A stretch of 64,000 nucleotides of DNA from Alcaligenes ammonioxydans (GTDB lineage: Bacteria > Pseudomonadota > Gammaproteobacteria > Burkholderiales > Burkholderiaceae_B), in assembly GCF_019343455.1 (NCBI RefSeq), contig NZ_CP049362.1:2914001-2978000 (forward strand). Reading direction: 5' to 3'. A program made the position numbers and the translations under genes. Shown one piece after another: positions 18,277 to 26,772 of the stretch (within the stretch, counting starts at the first letter, position 1; each line of letters starts with the position of its first letter). The notes below the pieces were generated by a model. It did not search any database. It had not been told where the DNA came from and was given only the letters and a program-made list of their open reading frames with translations.

Positions 18277-19683
18277 ATGCTTGCACAAACCCACACCCCC
18301 GGCCCGAGCCAGCTCTGGCTGGCGGAGTTGCAATCGTCCCTGCGTCTGGGCGGGCCATTGATTCTGACCAATCTGGCTCAGGTCAGTCTGTTGGCCACCA
18401 ACCTGATCTACATGGGCCGACTGGGCCCCGATGAACTGGCTGCCGGCTCCTTGTCGGCCAGTCTGTATCAAGCCTTCATGATTTTCAGCATGGGACTGGT
18501 ATCCGCCGTGGTTCCCATGCTGGCAACCACGCTGGGGCGGCGGCTGCGTGATGTCCGAGAGTCGCAACAGATCATTCGTCACGGCTTTTTGACGGCCCTG
18601 CTCATCACCCTGCCCGCCTGGATGGTGCTGTGGAACGCCGAGCACATCCTGGTGATGATGGGCCAGGACCCCGTCGTGGCGGCACGCGCCGTATCCTATA
18701 TGCACACCTTGCAATGGGCCCTGCTGCCTTATCTGGGATACATCGTGCTGCGCTCTTTTTTGGCGGCCATGGAAAAACCAGGATGGACCCTGGCGGTAGC
18801 GATTATCGCGATTGGCATCAATGCCCTGCTGGGCTGGCTGCTGGTATTTGGCAATCTGGGCCTGCCGGCCATGGGGCTGGCCGGGGCCGGACTGGCCACG
18901 ACCGCATCGAGCATCTTCATGTTCGCGGCATTGAGCTGGATCGTGTTGCGTGACCCGCGCTTTCGACGCTACTACCTATTCAATGAGGCCTGGCAATGGA
19001 GCGCGAAACGGCTGTGGAAAATGTGGTCACTGGGCATCCCTATCGCCATTACCTTCACGCTGGAAACCCTGGTCTTTTACGCGGCCGTCATGATGATGGG
19101 GGTGCTGGGTCAATCCGATCTGGCCGCCCATGCGATTGCCATGCAGATCTGCTCCGTGTCCTACATGATTCCTTTGGGCTTTAGCCAGGTGGCCACCATA
19201 CGTGTAGGACTGGCCGCCGGCCGGGTCGACCCCTTGGGCGCCCGTCGTGCTGGCTGGATTTCCTACATCCTGGGGGTGGGTTTTATGGGTCTGGCGGCCT
19301 TGGTGTTCTGGTTCGCCCCCCTGACCCTGATTGGCCTGTTCCTGGATCTGGATGTGGCCGAGAACCAGGCTGTTATTCAGCTAGCTATCACTTTTCTGGC
19401 ACTGGCAGCGCTGTTCCAGATCAGTGATGGAGCCCAAGCCGTTGCGGCGGGGATGCTACGCGGTCTGCATGATACGCGCATACCCATGGTGCTGGCCTTG
19501 CTGGGCTATTGGGTTCTGGGTGTTCCTACAGGCTCTTTGCTGGCCTTTCAATTCAATATGGGCGGCGTGGGCATCTGGATCGGACTGGTCACCGGCCTGT
19601 CTGTTGTGGCAATACTGATGACACTGCGCTGGATGCGGGCTTCACGACGTCTGGGACGCAAGCGCCCTGCACAATCAGCCTAG
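18277..19683 (+). CDS. MATE family multidrug efflux transporter (NorM-like)
   Basis: MATE proteins export cationic drugs and metabolites in exchange for Na+ or H+. The 468-residue protein shows about 12 membrane helices in two repeated halves. Conserved features are GGPLILTNLAQVSLLATNLIYMGRLGPDELAAGSL in helix 1 and the symmetric segment LWKMWSLGIPIAITFTLETLVF in helix 7. DGAQAVAAGMLRGLHDTRIPM near the end is a NorM hallmark. It is close behind the thioesterase gene. Confidence 0.92.
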   Translation: MLAQTHTPGPSQLWLAELQSSLRLGGPLILTNLAQVSLLATNLIYMGRLGPDELAAGSLSASLYQAFMIFSMGLVSAVVPMLATTLGRRLRDVRESQQIIRHGFLTALLITLPAWMVLWNAEHILVMMGQDPVVAARAVSYMHTLQWALLPYLGYIVLRSFLAAMEKPGWTLAVAIIAIGINALLGWLLVFGNLGLPAMGLAGAGLATTASSIFMFAALSWIVLRDPRFRRYYLFNEAWQWSAKRLWKMWSLGIPIAITFTLETLVFYAAVMMMGVLGQSDLAAHAIAMQICSVSYMIPLGFSQVATIRVGLAAGRVDPLGARRAGWISYILGVGFMGLAALVFWFAPLTLIGLFLDLDVAENQAVIQLAITFLALAALFQISDGAQAVAAGMLRGLHDTRIPMVLALLGYWVLGVPTGSLLAFQFNMGGVGIWIGLVTGLSVVAILMTLRWMRASRRLGRKRPAQSA

Positions 19684-19811
19684 CCTTGAGATCGTCACAC
19701 CCTATCTAGCTCATTGGAAACAAGGCCCATAGCCACGCCACAACCCCAGCATGCCTGGCCACAACGTGAGCAAATGCCGACACGGCCGCCCCTAGCGGTA
19801 TCCATAAACAA

Positions 19812-19842
19812 AGCCCCTTGGCGGAAAATCCGCCAAGGGGCT
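19812..19842 (-). terminator. Terminator of the Nup-type ABC operon
   Basis: AGCCCCTTGGCGG (19812-19824) pairs with CCGCCAAGGGGCT (19830-19842). On the minus strand the stem is followed by TTGTTTAT. It is 29 bases beyond the stop of the BMP receptor gene. Confidence 0.85.
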
Positions 19843-19870
19843 GTCGTGACGTTACAGTCGGCGATGCGAA

Positions 19871-20965
19871 TTACTGCTTGGGCAGTTTGCTGGCCACGCC
19901 TTCCACGTAGTAATCCATGCGGTTCAACGCATCGTCATCCAGGAAACCGGATTCCAGACGCACTTTGCCGTCGTTGTCCTTGATAGGAGCAGCAAAAGGC
20001 TGCAGCGTGCCTGCCTCGATCTCGGCCTGCTTGGCCAGAACGAACTCTTTCACGTCAGCGGGCACTTCGGGACCAAAGCCTTCCAAAGCGGCCATGCCGG
20101 ACTTCAGGCCACCCCAGGTGCTGTCATTCTGCCATTTACCATCCAGCACTTCCGTGGCTTTGCGCGTAAAGTAGTCGCCCCAGTGGTGAGTGACCGCAGC
20201 CAGTTGGGCTTTAGGACCGAACTTGCTCATATCAGAGTGGTAGGCAATCGCATACTTGCCGGCTTCCTCGGCCGCTTGTACGGTTGCCGTGGAGTCGGTG
20301 TGGTGCGTCACCACGTCCGCGCCCTGCCCCAGCAAAGTGACTGCTGCGTCGCGTTCTTTACCTGGGTCGTACCAGCTATTGGCCCATACCACGCGCACCT
20401 GTGCTTCCGGATTCACGCTCTTCAAGCCGATGGCGAAAGCATTAATACCCTGCAGCACTTCGGGAATGGGGTGAGCACCCACGTAACCGACCACATTGGA
20501 TTTGGTCATCTTGCCAGCCAGCACGCCAGCCAGGTAACGGGACTCGTAAAAACGGGCATTGGTGGTTGCCACGTTAGGAGCTGTCTTGTAGCCAGTGGAG
20601 TGAACGAATTTCACATCCGGAAACTGCTTGGCCACTTTCTGCGTCTGGTTCATGTAGCCAAACGAGGTTGTGAAGATCAGCTTGTTGCCTTGCTGGGCCA
20701 GATCGCGAATCACACGCTCAGCGTCGGCGCCTTCTGGCACGTTTTCCACATACTGAGTGACCACGCGGCCTTTCAGGGCCTCTTCCATTTGGCGACGGCC
20801 AATATCCTGCTGCCAGGTCCAACCGGCTTCACCGATAGGGCTGACATATACAAAACCGATTTTCAGGGGTTCTTGATCGTTTGCCTGAGCGGACACAGGC
20901 AAGGCGGCCAGGGGGGAAGCGATGGCAGCGGCCAAAAGAGCCTTGCGCATAAAGTTTCCAGTCAT
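19871..20965 (-). CDS. BMP-family nucleoside-type ABC transporter substrate-binding protein
   Basis: This 364-residue receptor belongs to the BMP (basic membrane protein/Med) family, which binds purine nucleosides and related compounds. A signal peptide ends near SAQA (residues 24-27). BMP hallmarks are KIGFVYVSPIGEAGWTWQQDIGRR, FTTSFGYMNQTQKVAKQFPDVKFVHSTGYK and NVVGYVGAHPIPEV. The segment HHTDSTATVQAAEEAGKYAI contributes to ligand binding in the family. GAGGA lies 5 bases before ATG 20965. It is the last gene of the operon and is followed by a strong terminator. Confidence 0.9.
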   Translation of the reverse strand: MTGNFMRKALLAAAIASPLAALPVSAQANDQEPLKIGFVYVSPIGEAGWTWQQDIGRRQMEEALKGRVVTQYVENVPEGADAERVIRDLAQQGNKLIFTTSFGYMNQTQKVAKQFPDVKFVHSTGYKTAPNVATTNARFYESRYLAGVLAGKMTKSNVVGYVGAHPIPEVLQGINAFAIGLKSVNPEAQVRVVWANSWYDPGKERDAAVTLLGQGADVVTHHTDSTATVQAAEEAGKYAIAYHSDMSKFGPKAQLAAVTHHWGDYFTRKATEVLDGKWQNDSTWGGLKSGMAALEGFGPEVPADVKEFVLAKQAEIEAGTLQPFAAPIKDNDGKVRLESGFLDDDALNRMDYYVEGVASKLPKQ

Positions 20966-20974
20966 GTCAGTCCT

Positions 20975-21892
20975 CTAGTTGTTGGGATTGAAGTTTTTGC
21001 CAAGCGATGCAGGCATATTCAACCTGATCCAGTTAGCGTTTCGAGAAATTAATACCAGCACAATAATCGTGGCCAGATACGGCATCATGGCCAGCAATTG
21101 CGAGGCTACCGGAACACCCAGAGCCTGCGCATGATAGGTCAGGATCGTGACCCCACCAAACAAGTAAGCGCCCAGCATCACGCGCCAGGGACGCCAGGTG
21201 GCAAACGTGGTCAGCGCCAACGCGATCCAGCCACGCCCAGCGACCATATTCTCGACCCACATGGGTGTATAGACCAGACAGATGAAGGCACCGGCCAGAC
21301 CGCAGCAGGCGCCGCCAAACATCAAGGCGCCCAGACGAATGTAGCGCACGTTGTAGCCCAGCGAGTGCGCCGAGGCGGGCGATTCACCCACCGCACGCAG
21401 TACCAGACCGGAACGGGTACGAGTCAGGAACCAGGCCACGGCAATGCACAGCACCCAGGACACATAGACCATGTAATGCTGCTGGAAGAAGGCGGGGCCG
21501 ATCAGGGGAATATCTTTCAGCACGGGAATGGACAACTTGGTCACAACCAGGGAGTTACCGGTAAAAGGCAGGCCGATATAAGCCGAGGCCCCGACCCCGA
21601 ACAAGGACAGGGCCAGGCCACACGCGACCTGGTTCGCACCCAGCCACACCGTCAGCCAGGCAAAGGCCGCCGCCATCACCATGCCAACAAGTGCGCCCAG
21701 CACAAAGCCCAGAGCAGGGCTGCCGGTTTGCACGGCCACGGCAAAGCCTACAATGGCCGCCATCAGCATCATGCCTTCCGAACCTAGATTAATCACGCCC
21801 GATTTTTCATTGATCAGCAAACCCAGGGCTGCCAACAGCAAAGGGGTTCCGGCGTTGATGGTTGCGGCCAGCAAAGGGGCAATCGCGTCCAT
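20975..21892 (-). CDS. ABC transporter permease, nucleoside type (NupQ/YufQ-like)
   Basis: The second permease subunit of the Nup-type importer has 305 residues and about eight to ten membrane helices. INEKSGVINLGSEGMMLMAAIVGF and AVGESPASAHSLGYNVRYIRLGALMFGGACCGLAGA are the typical motifs of the BPD_transp_2 family (RbsC/YufQ group). It overlaps the upstream permease gene by a single base and lies 9 bases before the receptor gene. Confidence 0.9.
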   Translation of the reverse strand: MDAIAPLLAATINAGTPLLLAALGLLINEKSGVINLGSEGMMLMAAIVGFAVAVQTGSPALGFVLGALVGMVMAAAFAWLTVWLGANQVACGLALSLFGVGASAYIGLPFTGNSLVVTKLSIPVLKDIPLIGPAFFQQHYMVYVSWVLCIAVAWFLTRTRSGLVLRAVGESPASAHSLGYNVRYIRLGALMFGGACCGLAGAFICLVYTPMWVENMVAGRGWIALALTTFATWRPWRVMLGAYLFGGVTILTYHAQALGVPVASQLLAMMPYLATIIVLVLISRNANWIRLNMPASLGKNFNPNN

Positions 21893-22953
21893 TACTTTCT
21901 CCAGACCAAACGCTTGGTGATGAACACGTCACAAGCCAACAAGGAAAACAAGAGGATGCCCTGAAAAATGCCGGTGATCGCATTGGGCAAGCCCAAACGG
22001 CTTTGGGCCAATTCCCCACCGATATACAGCAAGGACATCACAAAGGAAGAGAAGATCAGCCCCAGCGGGTGCAGTCGTCCCACAAAGGCCACGATAATGG
22101 CTGCAAAACCATAGCCGGGAGAAATAGAGGGCGTAAGCTGCCCGACCGGGCCCATCACCTCTGCTGCGCCGGCCAGTCCGGCCAGTGCGCCCGAAATGAG
22201 CAGAGAGCTCCACAGCGCCCTGCGGGATGAAAAACCGGCATAACGAGCTGCCAGCGGGGCCATGCCCCCCACCCGCAAACGAAAACCAGCCATGCTGCGC
22301 GTCAGGAACAGCCAGGCTGCCACCGAGGCGATCAAGGCCAGAACAATACCGGTATGCAAGCGAGTCGCCGGCAAGACAGCGGGCAAGAGAAACCCGTCAG
22401 AAAACAGACTGGACTGCGGAAAACCGAAACCCTCAGGATCGCGCAAGGCACCGTGCACCAGATAGCTGAGCAGGTGCTGAGCCACATAAACCAACATCAG
22501 GGAAACCAGAATCTCGTTGGCATTGAAACGGTCTTTCAGAAAGGCCACGATCGCAGCCCAGGCCATGCCGCCCATCATGCCGCAGGCCAGCGCCACGCCA
22601 ATCAGGAAAAAACCACCGTTGTCGCCATCGTCCACATGCAGTATGAACGCCCCGGCGGCCAAGGCTCCCATCACCAACTGCCCTTCCGCCCCAATATTGA
22701 AGATGTTGGCCCGGAAACAAATAGCCAGACCGACCGAGATCAGCAGCAGGGGAATCAGCTTGACGCCCACCTCGGCCCAGCCATTCAGGTCACGCAAGGG
22801 TTCCAGAAAAAAGACATTCAAGCCCGCCAGGGGATTTTTACCCAGGGACCAGAACAAGGTTCCGGCGACCACCATGGTCAGCAACACGGCCAGCAAGGGG
22901 GAACACCAGGCCATCAAGGTTGAGGGCGTGGCGCGAGTCTCAAGCCTGAACAT
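21892..22953 (-). CDS. ABC transporter permease, nucleoside type (NupP/YufP-like)
   Basis: The first permease subunit has 353 residues and about nine membrane helices. It shows AICFRANIFNIGAEGQLVMGALAAG and GGMAPLAARYAGFSSRRALWSSLLISGALAGLAGAAEVMGPVGQL, both BPD_transp_2 hallmarks. Its start lies inside the 3' end of the ATPase gene (14-base overlap), indicating translational coupling. With the neighbouring permease it would form the membrane heterodimer. Confidence 0.9.
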   Translation of the reverse strand: MFRLETRATPSTLMAWCSPLLAVLLTMVVAGTLFWSLGKNPLAGLNVFFLEPLRDLNGWAEVGVKLIPLLLISVGLAICFRANIFNIGAEGQLVMGALAAGAFILHVDDGDNGGFFLIGVALACGMMGGMAWAAIVAFLKDRFNANEILVSLMLVYVAQHLLSYLVHGALRDPEGFGFPQSSLFSDGFLLPAVLPATRLHTGIVLALIASVAAWLFLTRSMAGFRLRVGGMAPLAARYAGFSSRRALWSSLLISGALAGLAGAAEVMGPVGQLTPSISPGYGFAAIIVAFVGRLHPLGLIFSSFVMSLLYIGGELAQSRLGLPNAITGIFQGILLFSLLACDVFITKRLVWRK

Positions 22954-24526
22954 GCTTGTCCTCCGTCCACAAACCGCTCATCCATTGCCCGATCTGATCA
23001 ACACTGGCTTGCGCCACGGGAATAGAGGGAGACATACGACCTTTGGAGATAACAATCAGACGATCGGCGATCGCAAACAATTCATCCAGTTCTTCAGAGA
23101 TCACCAGCAAGGCACAGCCGGCATCGCGCAGGGCCAGCAGTTCAGCATGAATCTGGGCAGCCGCCCCAACGTCCACGCCCCAGGTCGGCTGGGCAATCAC
23201 CAGAATCCGGGGCTGACGGGTCACTTCACGGCCGATAATGTACTTTTGCAGATTCCCCCCAGACAGACTGTTGGCTGCGGCCTGCTCATTAGAGGTTTTG
23301 ACTCGGAAGCGCTTGATAATCCCGCCCGCCAGACGACGAATGCTGGAAAAGCGCAAAAAACCGCGTTTGACCGTCTCTTGATTCTGATGGGACAGCAGCA
23401 GGTTTTGTGCCAGCGACAATTCCGGCACCGCGCCCCGCCCCAGGCGCTCCTCAGGCACAAAGCCCATGCCCTGGTCACGGCGCCAGGCCGCGTCACGCTG
23501 GGCAATAGGCTGACCATCCAGCAAGATCATGTCAGCCTGTGCCCGGGTATCCTCACCCGACAAGGCGGCCAGCAACTCCTGCTGTCCATTGCCCGAAATC
23601 CCGGCCACACCCAGGATTTCGCCCTGGTGCAGATCAAAGCTGACATCCTGCAACTCGCAGGCAAAGGGGTGCGATTTGCTCAGCTGCAAGTGACGGACCT
23701 GCAAAAGCGTGCCCCCCTGCCGTGCACGGCGCTCGCCCAAGGACTGGGGTTCGGCGCCAATCATCAGGCGCGACAAACTGGCCGTGGTCTCCTGGCGCGG
23801 ATCGCAGTAGCCCGTGACCTTGCCCATGCGCATGACCGTACAGGCATTGCACAGCTCACGGATCTCATCGAGCTTATGACTGATATAAACAATGCTGCAG
23901 CCTTCGGCAGCCAGCTGACGCAACGTGCCAAACAGGCGGCGCACCGCTTGGGGCGTGAGCACCGAGGTGGGCTCATCCAGAATCAGCAGCTTGGGCTTGC
24001 CCAGCAAAGCACGCACGATCTCTACCCGCTGACATTCGCCTACCGACAAGGTATGAATGTGACGCTGCGGGTCCAGGTCCAGCCCGTATTGACTGGCGGT
24101 CTCGCGGATGCGCCCCGCCAGCTCCTTCATATTGGTGGAAGCGGGCAGACCCAGGGCAATGTTTTCCGTAACGGTCAGGGTGTCAAACAGCGAAAAATGC
24201 TGAAACACCATTCCGATACCCAGTTGCCGTGCCGCTGCCGGGCTGCTGATCTGAACCGCTTGGCCGTCCCACAGAATCTCGCCCTGATCGGGCTTGATCA
24301 CCCCATAAATGATTTTCATCAGGGTGGACTTGCCGGCGCCATTTTCCCCCAACACAGCGTGAATCTGCCCCGGCAGGATAGACAGGGAGACATGGTCATT
24401 GGCGACCACGGCCGGGTAGGCCTTGGTGATCTGGCGAAGCTCCAGGCGTGGTACCGCCTGGGGGTCTACGGACACCATTTGCTCACCGGACTCAGGAGAA
24501 TGGCCCACGGGAGACGAGAGGGTCAT
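22940..24526 (-). CDS. ABC transporter ATP-binding protein, duplicated (NupO/YufO-like)
   Basis: This 528-residue protein has two ABC domains in tandem, as in sugar and nucleoside importers. The first has Walker A GENGAGKSTLMKI, signature LSVGECQRVEIVRAL and Walker B LLILDEPTSVLTP. The second has a degenerate Walker A (GISGNGQQELLAAL) but an intact LSGGNLQKYIIGRE signature, which is normal in this family. It is the first gene of the four-gene operon (ATPase, permease, permease, receptor). No nucleosidase or deaminase gene is adjacent, so a purine-nucleoside substrate is inferred from the family only. Confidence 0.9.
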   Translation of the reverse strand: MTLSSPVGHSPESGEQMVSVDPQAVPRLELRQITKAYPAVVANDHVSLSILPGQIHAVLGENGAGKSTLMKIIYGVIKPDQGEILWDGQAVQISSPAAARQLGIGMVFQHFSLFDTLTVTENIALGLPASTNMKELAGRIRETASQYGLDLDPQRHIHTLSVGECQRVEIVRALLGKPKLLILDEPTSVLTPQAVRRLFGTLRQLAAEGCSIVYISHKLDEIRELCNACTVMRMGKVTGYCDPRQETTASLSRLMIGAEPQSLGERRARQGGTLLQVRHLQLSKSHPFACELQDVSFDLHQGEILGVAGISGNGQQELLAALSGEDTRAQADMILLDGQPIAQRDAAWRRDQGMGFVPEERLGRGAVPELSLAQNLLLSHQNQETVKRGFLRFSSIRRLAGGIIKRFRVKTSNEQAAANSLSGGNLQKYIIGREVTRQPRILVIAQPTWGVDVGAAAQIHAELLALRDAGCALLVISEELDELFAIADRLIVISKGRMSPSIPVAQASVDQIGQWMSGLWTEDKHVQA

Positions 24527-24540
24527 GGCTGTATCAGCAA

Positions 24541-24590
24541 AAAAAGATAAAACGTCTGAGCAAGCACGTCAGGGCCCGCTCAGACGTAGA
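24541..24590 (-). terminator. Terminator after the YqaE gene
   Basis: ACGTCTGAGC (24552-24561) pairs with GCTCAGACGT (24578-24587) around a 16-base loop. On the minus strand the stem is followed by TTTATCTTTTTTT. It separates the yqaE-like gene from the Nup-type operon downstream. Confidence 0.88.
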
Positions 24591-24613
24591 GAAAGAGAAG
24601 AAAAAGCCGGGGT

Positions 24614-24820
24614 TTAACGCTTGCCCAGGGCTTGTTCGATTTTCTTGTCGGTCTTGTATTGGCTAAGTGCATATACCGCCCAAATCGCGGCGGGAATCCA
24701 TCCAATCAGGGTCAACTGCAAGATCAGGCAAATAATGCCCGCCACAGGCCGGCCAATCGTGAAAAAACCCAACCAGGGCAACAGGAGTGCGATCAGTAAG
24801 CGCATGGAAACACCCAACAT
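24614..24820 (-). CDS. YqaE/Pmp3-family small membrane protein
   Basis: This 68-residue protein has two membrane helices: RLLIALLLPWLGFFTIGRPVAGI and LILQLTLIGWIPAAIWAVYAL. That is the pattern of the YqaE/Pmp3 family of small stress-associated membrane proteins. A Lys-rich cytoplasmic tail ends it. The start is uncertain, because neither ATG 24820 nor ATG 24805 has a good ribosome-binding site, and the second would give the more usual N-terminus. A strong terminator follows. Confidence 0.75.
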   Translation of the reverse strand: MLGVSMRLLIALLLPWLGFFTIGRPVAGIICLILQLTLIGWIPAAIWAVYALSQYKTDKKIEQALGKR

Positions 24821-24940
24821 TAGTAAGAAGTGGGCGCTATTTTACCCTTTATTGGCGCACCGAATCATTCAGGCGGAATCAAACCGGAATCGGGGTCCGG
24901 TTCTGCCAGGCAGAACCGGGTTGCGACGATGTCACTGAAT

Positions 24941-25927
24941 TTACAGCAGCTCTTTGCGCAACTGCGCGGGTGACTTGGGCGAGAGCAGCCCAGGCGGCAC
25001 ATCCAGCACAGTCTGAGCACCGATCTGACCATTCTTGTTCATGCGGTAGGCGGCACGAGCGTAGGCCACCAGAACGCTGGACGTGAATTCCGGGTTGCTG
25101 CCCAGCTTCAATCCGTATTCCACCACTTGCTGCGAGCCCGCCGCAGACTGACCACTGCGAATGACAAAGCCACCGTGAGGCATGGCGGCATGATCTCGCG
25201 CCAGGGTCTGGGCGTCGATGAAATTCACTTCGGTGTCATAGTCAGCGAAATAGTCGGGCATGGTCACAATGGCTTCTCGCACAGCATCGGCATCCGCACC
25301 CTGCTCCAGCACGACAAAACACTGGCGCTTGTGCTTTTCACGGGTGCTCAGCTCCGGCTGTTCGCCATTACGCACGCGCTGGACCGCTGCTTCGACGGGC
25401 AAGGTATATTGCACGCCCCCGGCGACCCCGGCCACCCGACGGATGGCATCCGAGTGTCCCTGGCTCAGACCCTTGCCCCAGAAGGTGTAGGTCTGCCCCA
25501 CTGGAAGCACACATTCCCCATACAGGCGGTTCAGGGAAAACAGGCCGGGGTCCCAACCCACGGCAATCAAGGCCGTCGTGCCAGCGCCTTGCGCTGCTGC
25601 ATCCACCGCCGCGTAATACTCAGGAACACGGGCATGGGTATCAAAGCTGTCCACCGTCGTGAACCAGCGCGCCAGAGCCGGGCCTTGCTCGGGCAGATCA
25701 TTTTTAGAGCCACTACAGAGAATCAGCACGTCAATATCATTACGGTAGTGCTCAATCTGGTCCAGGGCGCGTACGGGCACACCGGCACTTTGCAGTTGCA
25801 GGGAAGCGGGATCGCGACGGGTAAAAACGCCGACCAGCTCCATGTCCGGGTTTTGTGCCAGGGACAGCTCTACGCCTCGCCCCAAATTGCCGTAACCTGC
25901 AATACCGACACGGATTTTGCTACTCAT
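24941..25927 (-). CDS. ddh: meso-Diaminopimelate dehydrogenase
   Basis: Ddh makes meso-2,6-diaminopimelate from tetrahydrodipicolinate, ammonia and NADPH in one step, bypassing the acylated dap route; the reaction is reversible. The NADP-binding motif is GIAGYGNLGRGVELSL. Other family marks are VFTRRDPA, VDSFDTHARVPEYYAAVDAAAQ, VGWDPGLFSLNRLYGE and FWGKGLSQGHSDAIRRVAGV. The length of 328 residues is normal. A LysE-type exporter gene lies 63 bases upstream on the same strand, so the pair may handle lysine or DAP levels. Confidence 0.92.
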   Translation of the reverse strand: MSSKIRVGIAGYGNLGRGVELSLAQNPDMELVGVFTRRDPASLQLQSAGVPVRALDQIEHYRNDIDVLILCSGSKNDLPEQGPALARWFTTVDSFDTHARVPEYYAAVDAAAQGAGTTALIAVGWDPGLFSLNRLYGECVLPVGQTYTFWGKGLSQGHSDAIRRVAGVAGGVQYTLPVEAAVQRVRNGEQPELSTREKHKRQCFVVLEQGADADAVREAIVTMPDYFADYDTEVNFIDAQTLARDHAAMPHGGFVIRSGQSAAGSQQVVEYGLKLGSNPEFTSSVLVAYARAAYRMNKNGQIGAQTVLDVPPGLLSPKSPAQLRKELL

Positions 25928-25990
25928 GGTGTTTTCCTTAAATCTGATAAATAAGTGCTGTCAGAACGGCTGCGCTCTGAGACGGCCGGT

Positions 25991-26626
25991 TCAGTCGCCG
26001 ATCATGCGGGCGGCAAAGCCCATGAACAGCAGCCCCACCGAGCCATTGCCCATGCGGGACAAACGCTGATGACGTCGAAACATTCCTGCCAGGCGGTCAC
26101 CGCCAAAAATCAGCAAAGACAAATAGCAAATGCTGATGATCTCCACCACCAGGCCCAGCACCATAAAGGCCAAGCCCGTGTGACCTTTGGAGGGGTCCAC
26201 AAACTGCACAAAAAAGGACAGGAAAAACAGGATGGCCTTGGGGTTTAACAAGCTCAGCAGCAAGGCTTTGCGGAAACGGGTTTCGTGACGCAGGCGCGTG
26301 TCCACGGACTGCACTGGCCCCCCTTGCCGAAAGGCCGACTGCAAGAGCCGCAAACCCAGATACAGCAAATAAGCGGCACCGAGCCACCGTATGCCCGTAT
26401 ACAACATCGGCAGTGTCTTGAGCAGCGAGGCAGCGCCCAAGGCGGTCAGCGTCATTAAAATACCATCGCCCACCACCACGCCCAAGGCCGCTTTATAGCC
26501 TTCGCGCACACCGTGACCGGCGCCACTGGCCAACACGTACAAAGAATTGGGGCCAGGCAAAAGCACGATGACCACCGTGCCCACAACAAACGCCCAGAAA
26601 TTGACTACACCGATTTGCTCAAGCAC
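25991..26626 (-). CDS. LysE/RhtB-family amino-acid exporter
   Basis: The 211-residue protein has six predicted membrane helices. It carries the family N-terminal motif LLPGPNSLYVLASGAGHGVREGYKAALGVVVGDG and the internal LNPKAILFFLSFFVQFVD. LysE/RhtB/LeuE proteins export lysine, arginine, threonine, homoserine or leucine. It precedes ddh on the same strand. The exact substrate is unknown; the DAP dehydrogenase neighbour makes a basic or diamino acid plausible. Confidence 0.88.
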   Translation of the reverse strand: MLEQIGVVNFWAFVVGTVVIVLLPGPNSLYVLASGAGHGVREGYKAALGVVVGDGILMTLTALGAASLLKTLPMLYTGIRWLGAAYLLYLGLRLLQSAFRQGGPVQSVDTRLRHETRFRKALLLSLLNPKAILFFLSFFVQFVDPSKGHTGLAFMVLGLVVEIISICYLSLLIFGGDRLAGMFRRHQRLSRMGNGSVGLLFMGFAARMIGD

Positions 26627-26669
26627 GCCAGCCTCGCTAAACGCAGCACAATCTGCAATTTTAGCGCTA

Positions 26670-26705
26670 AAAAAATGCCCCTGGCACGGGTGGAATGCCA
26701 GGGGC
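26670..26705 (-). terminator. Terminator of the CoA-hydrolase/transferase gene
   Basis: GCCCCTGGCA (26677-26686) pairs with TGCCAGGGGC (26696-26705). On the minus strand a run of six T residues follows the stem. It lies 67 bases past the stop of the CoA enzyme gene. Confidence 0.9.
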
Positions 26706-26772
26706 GATCAGGTCAGCTTGTAAGGTCTGCGTCGCCGGACTGACTCGGCCACGCATTACCCGACCTGATGGA

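Noticed and set aside
22517-24550. Long plus-strand open frame (677 codons) opposite the Nup-type ATPase and permease genes
   Set aside because: The minus-strand ABC genes have complete motifs; the plus frame has none and spans two genes.
24897-24919. Inverted repeat CCGGTTCTGCC/GGCAGAACCGG after ddh as a terminator
   Set aside because: The stem is good, but no T-run follows on the minus strand, so it was not listed as a terminator.
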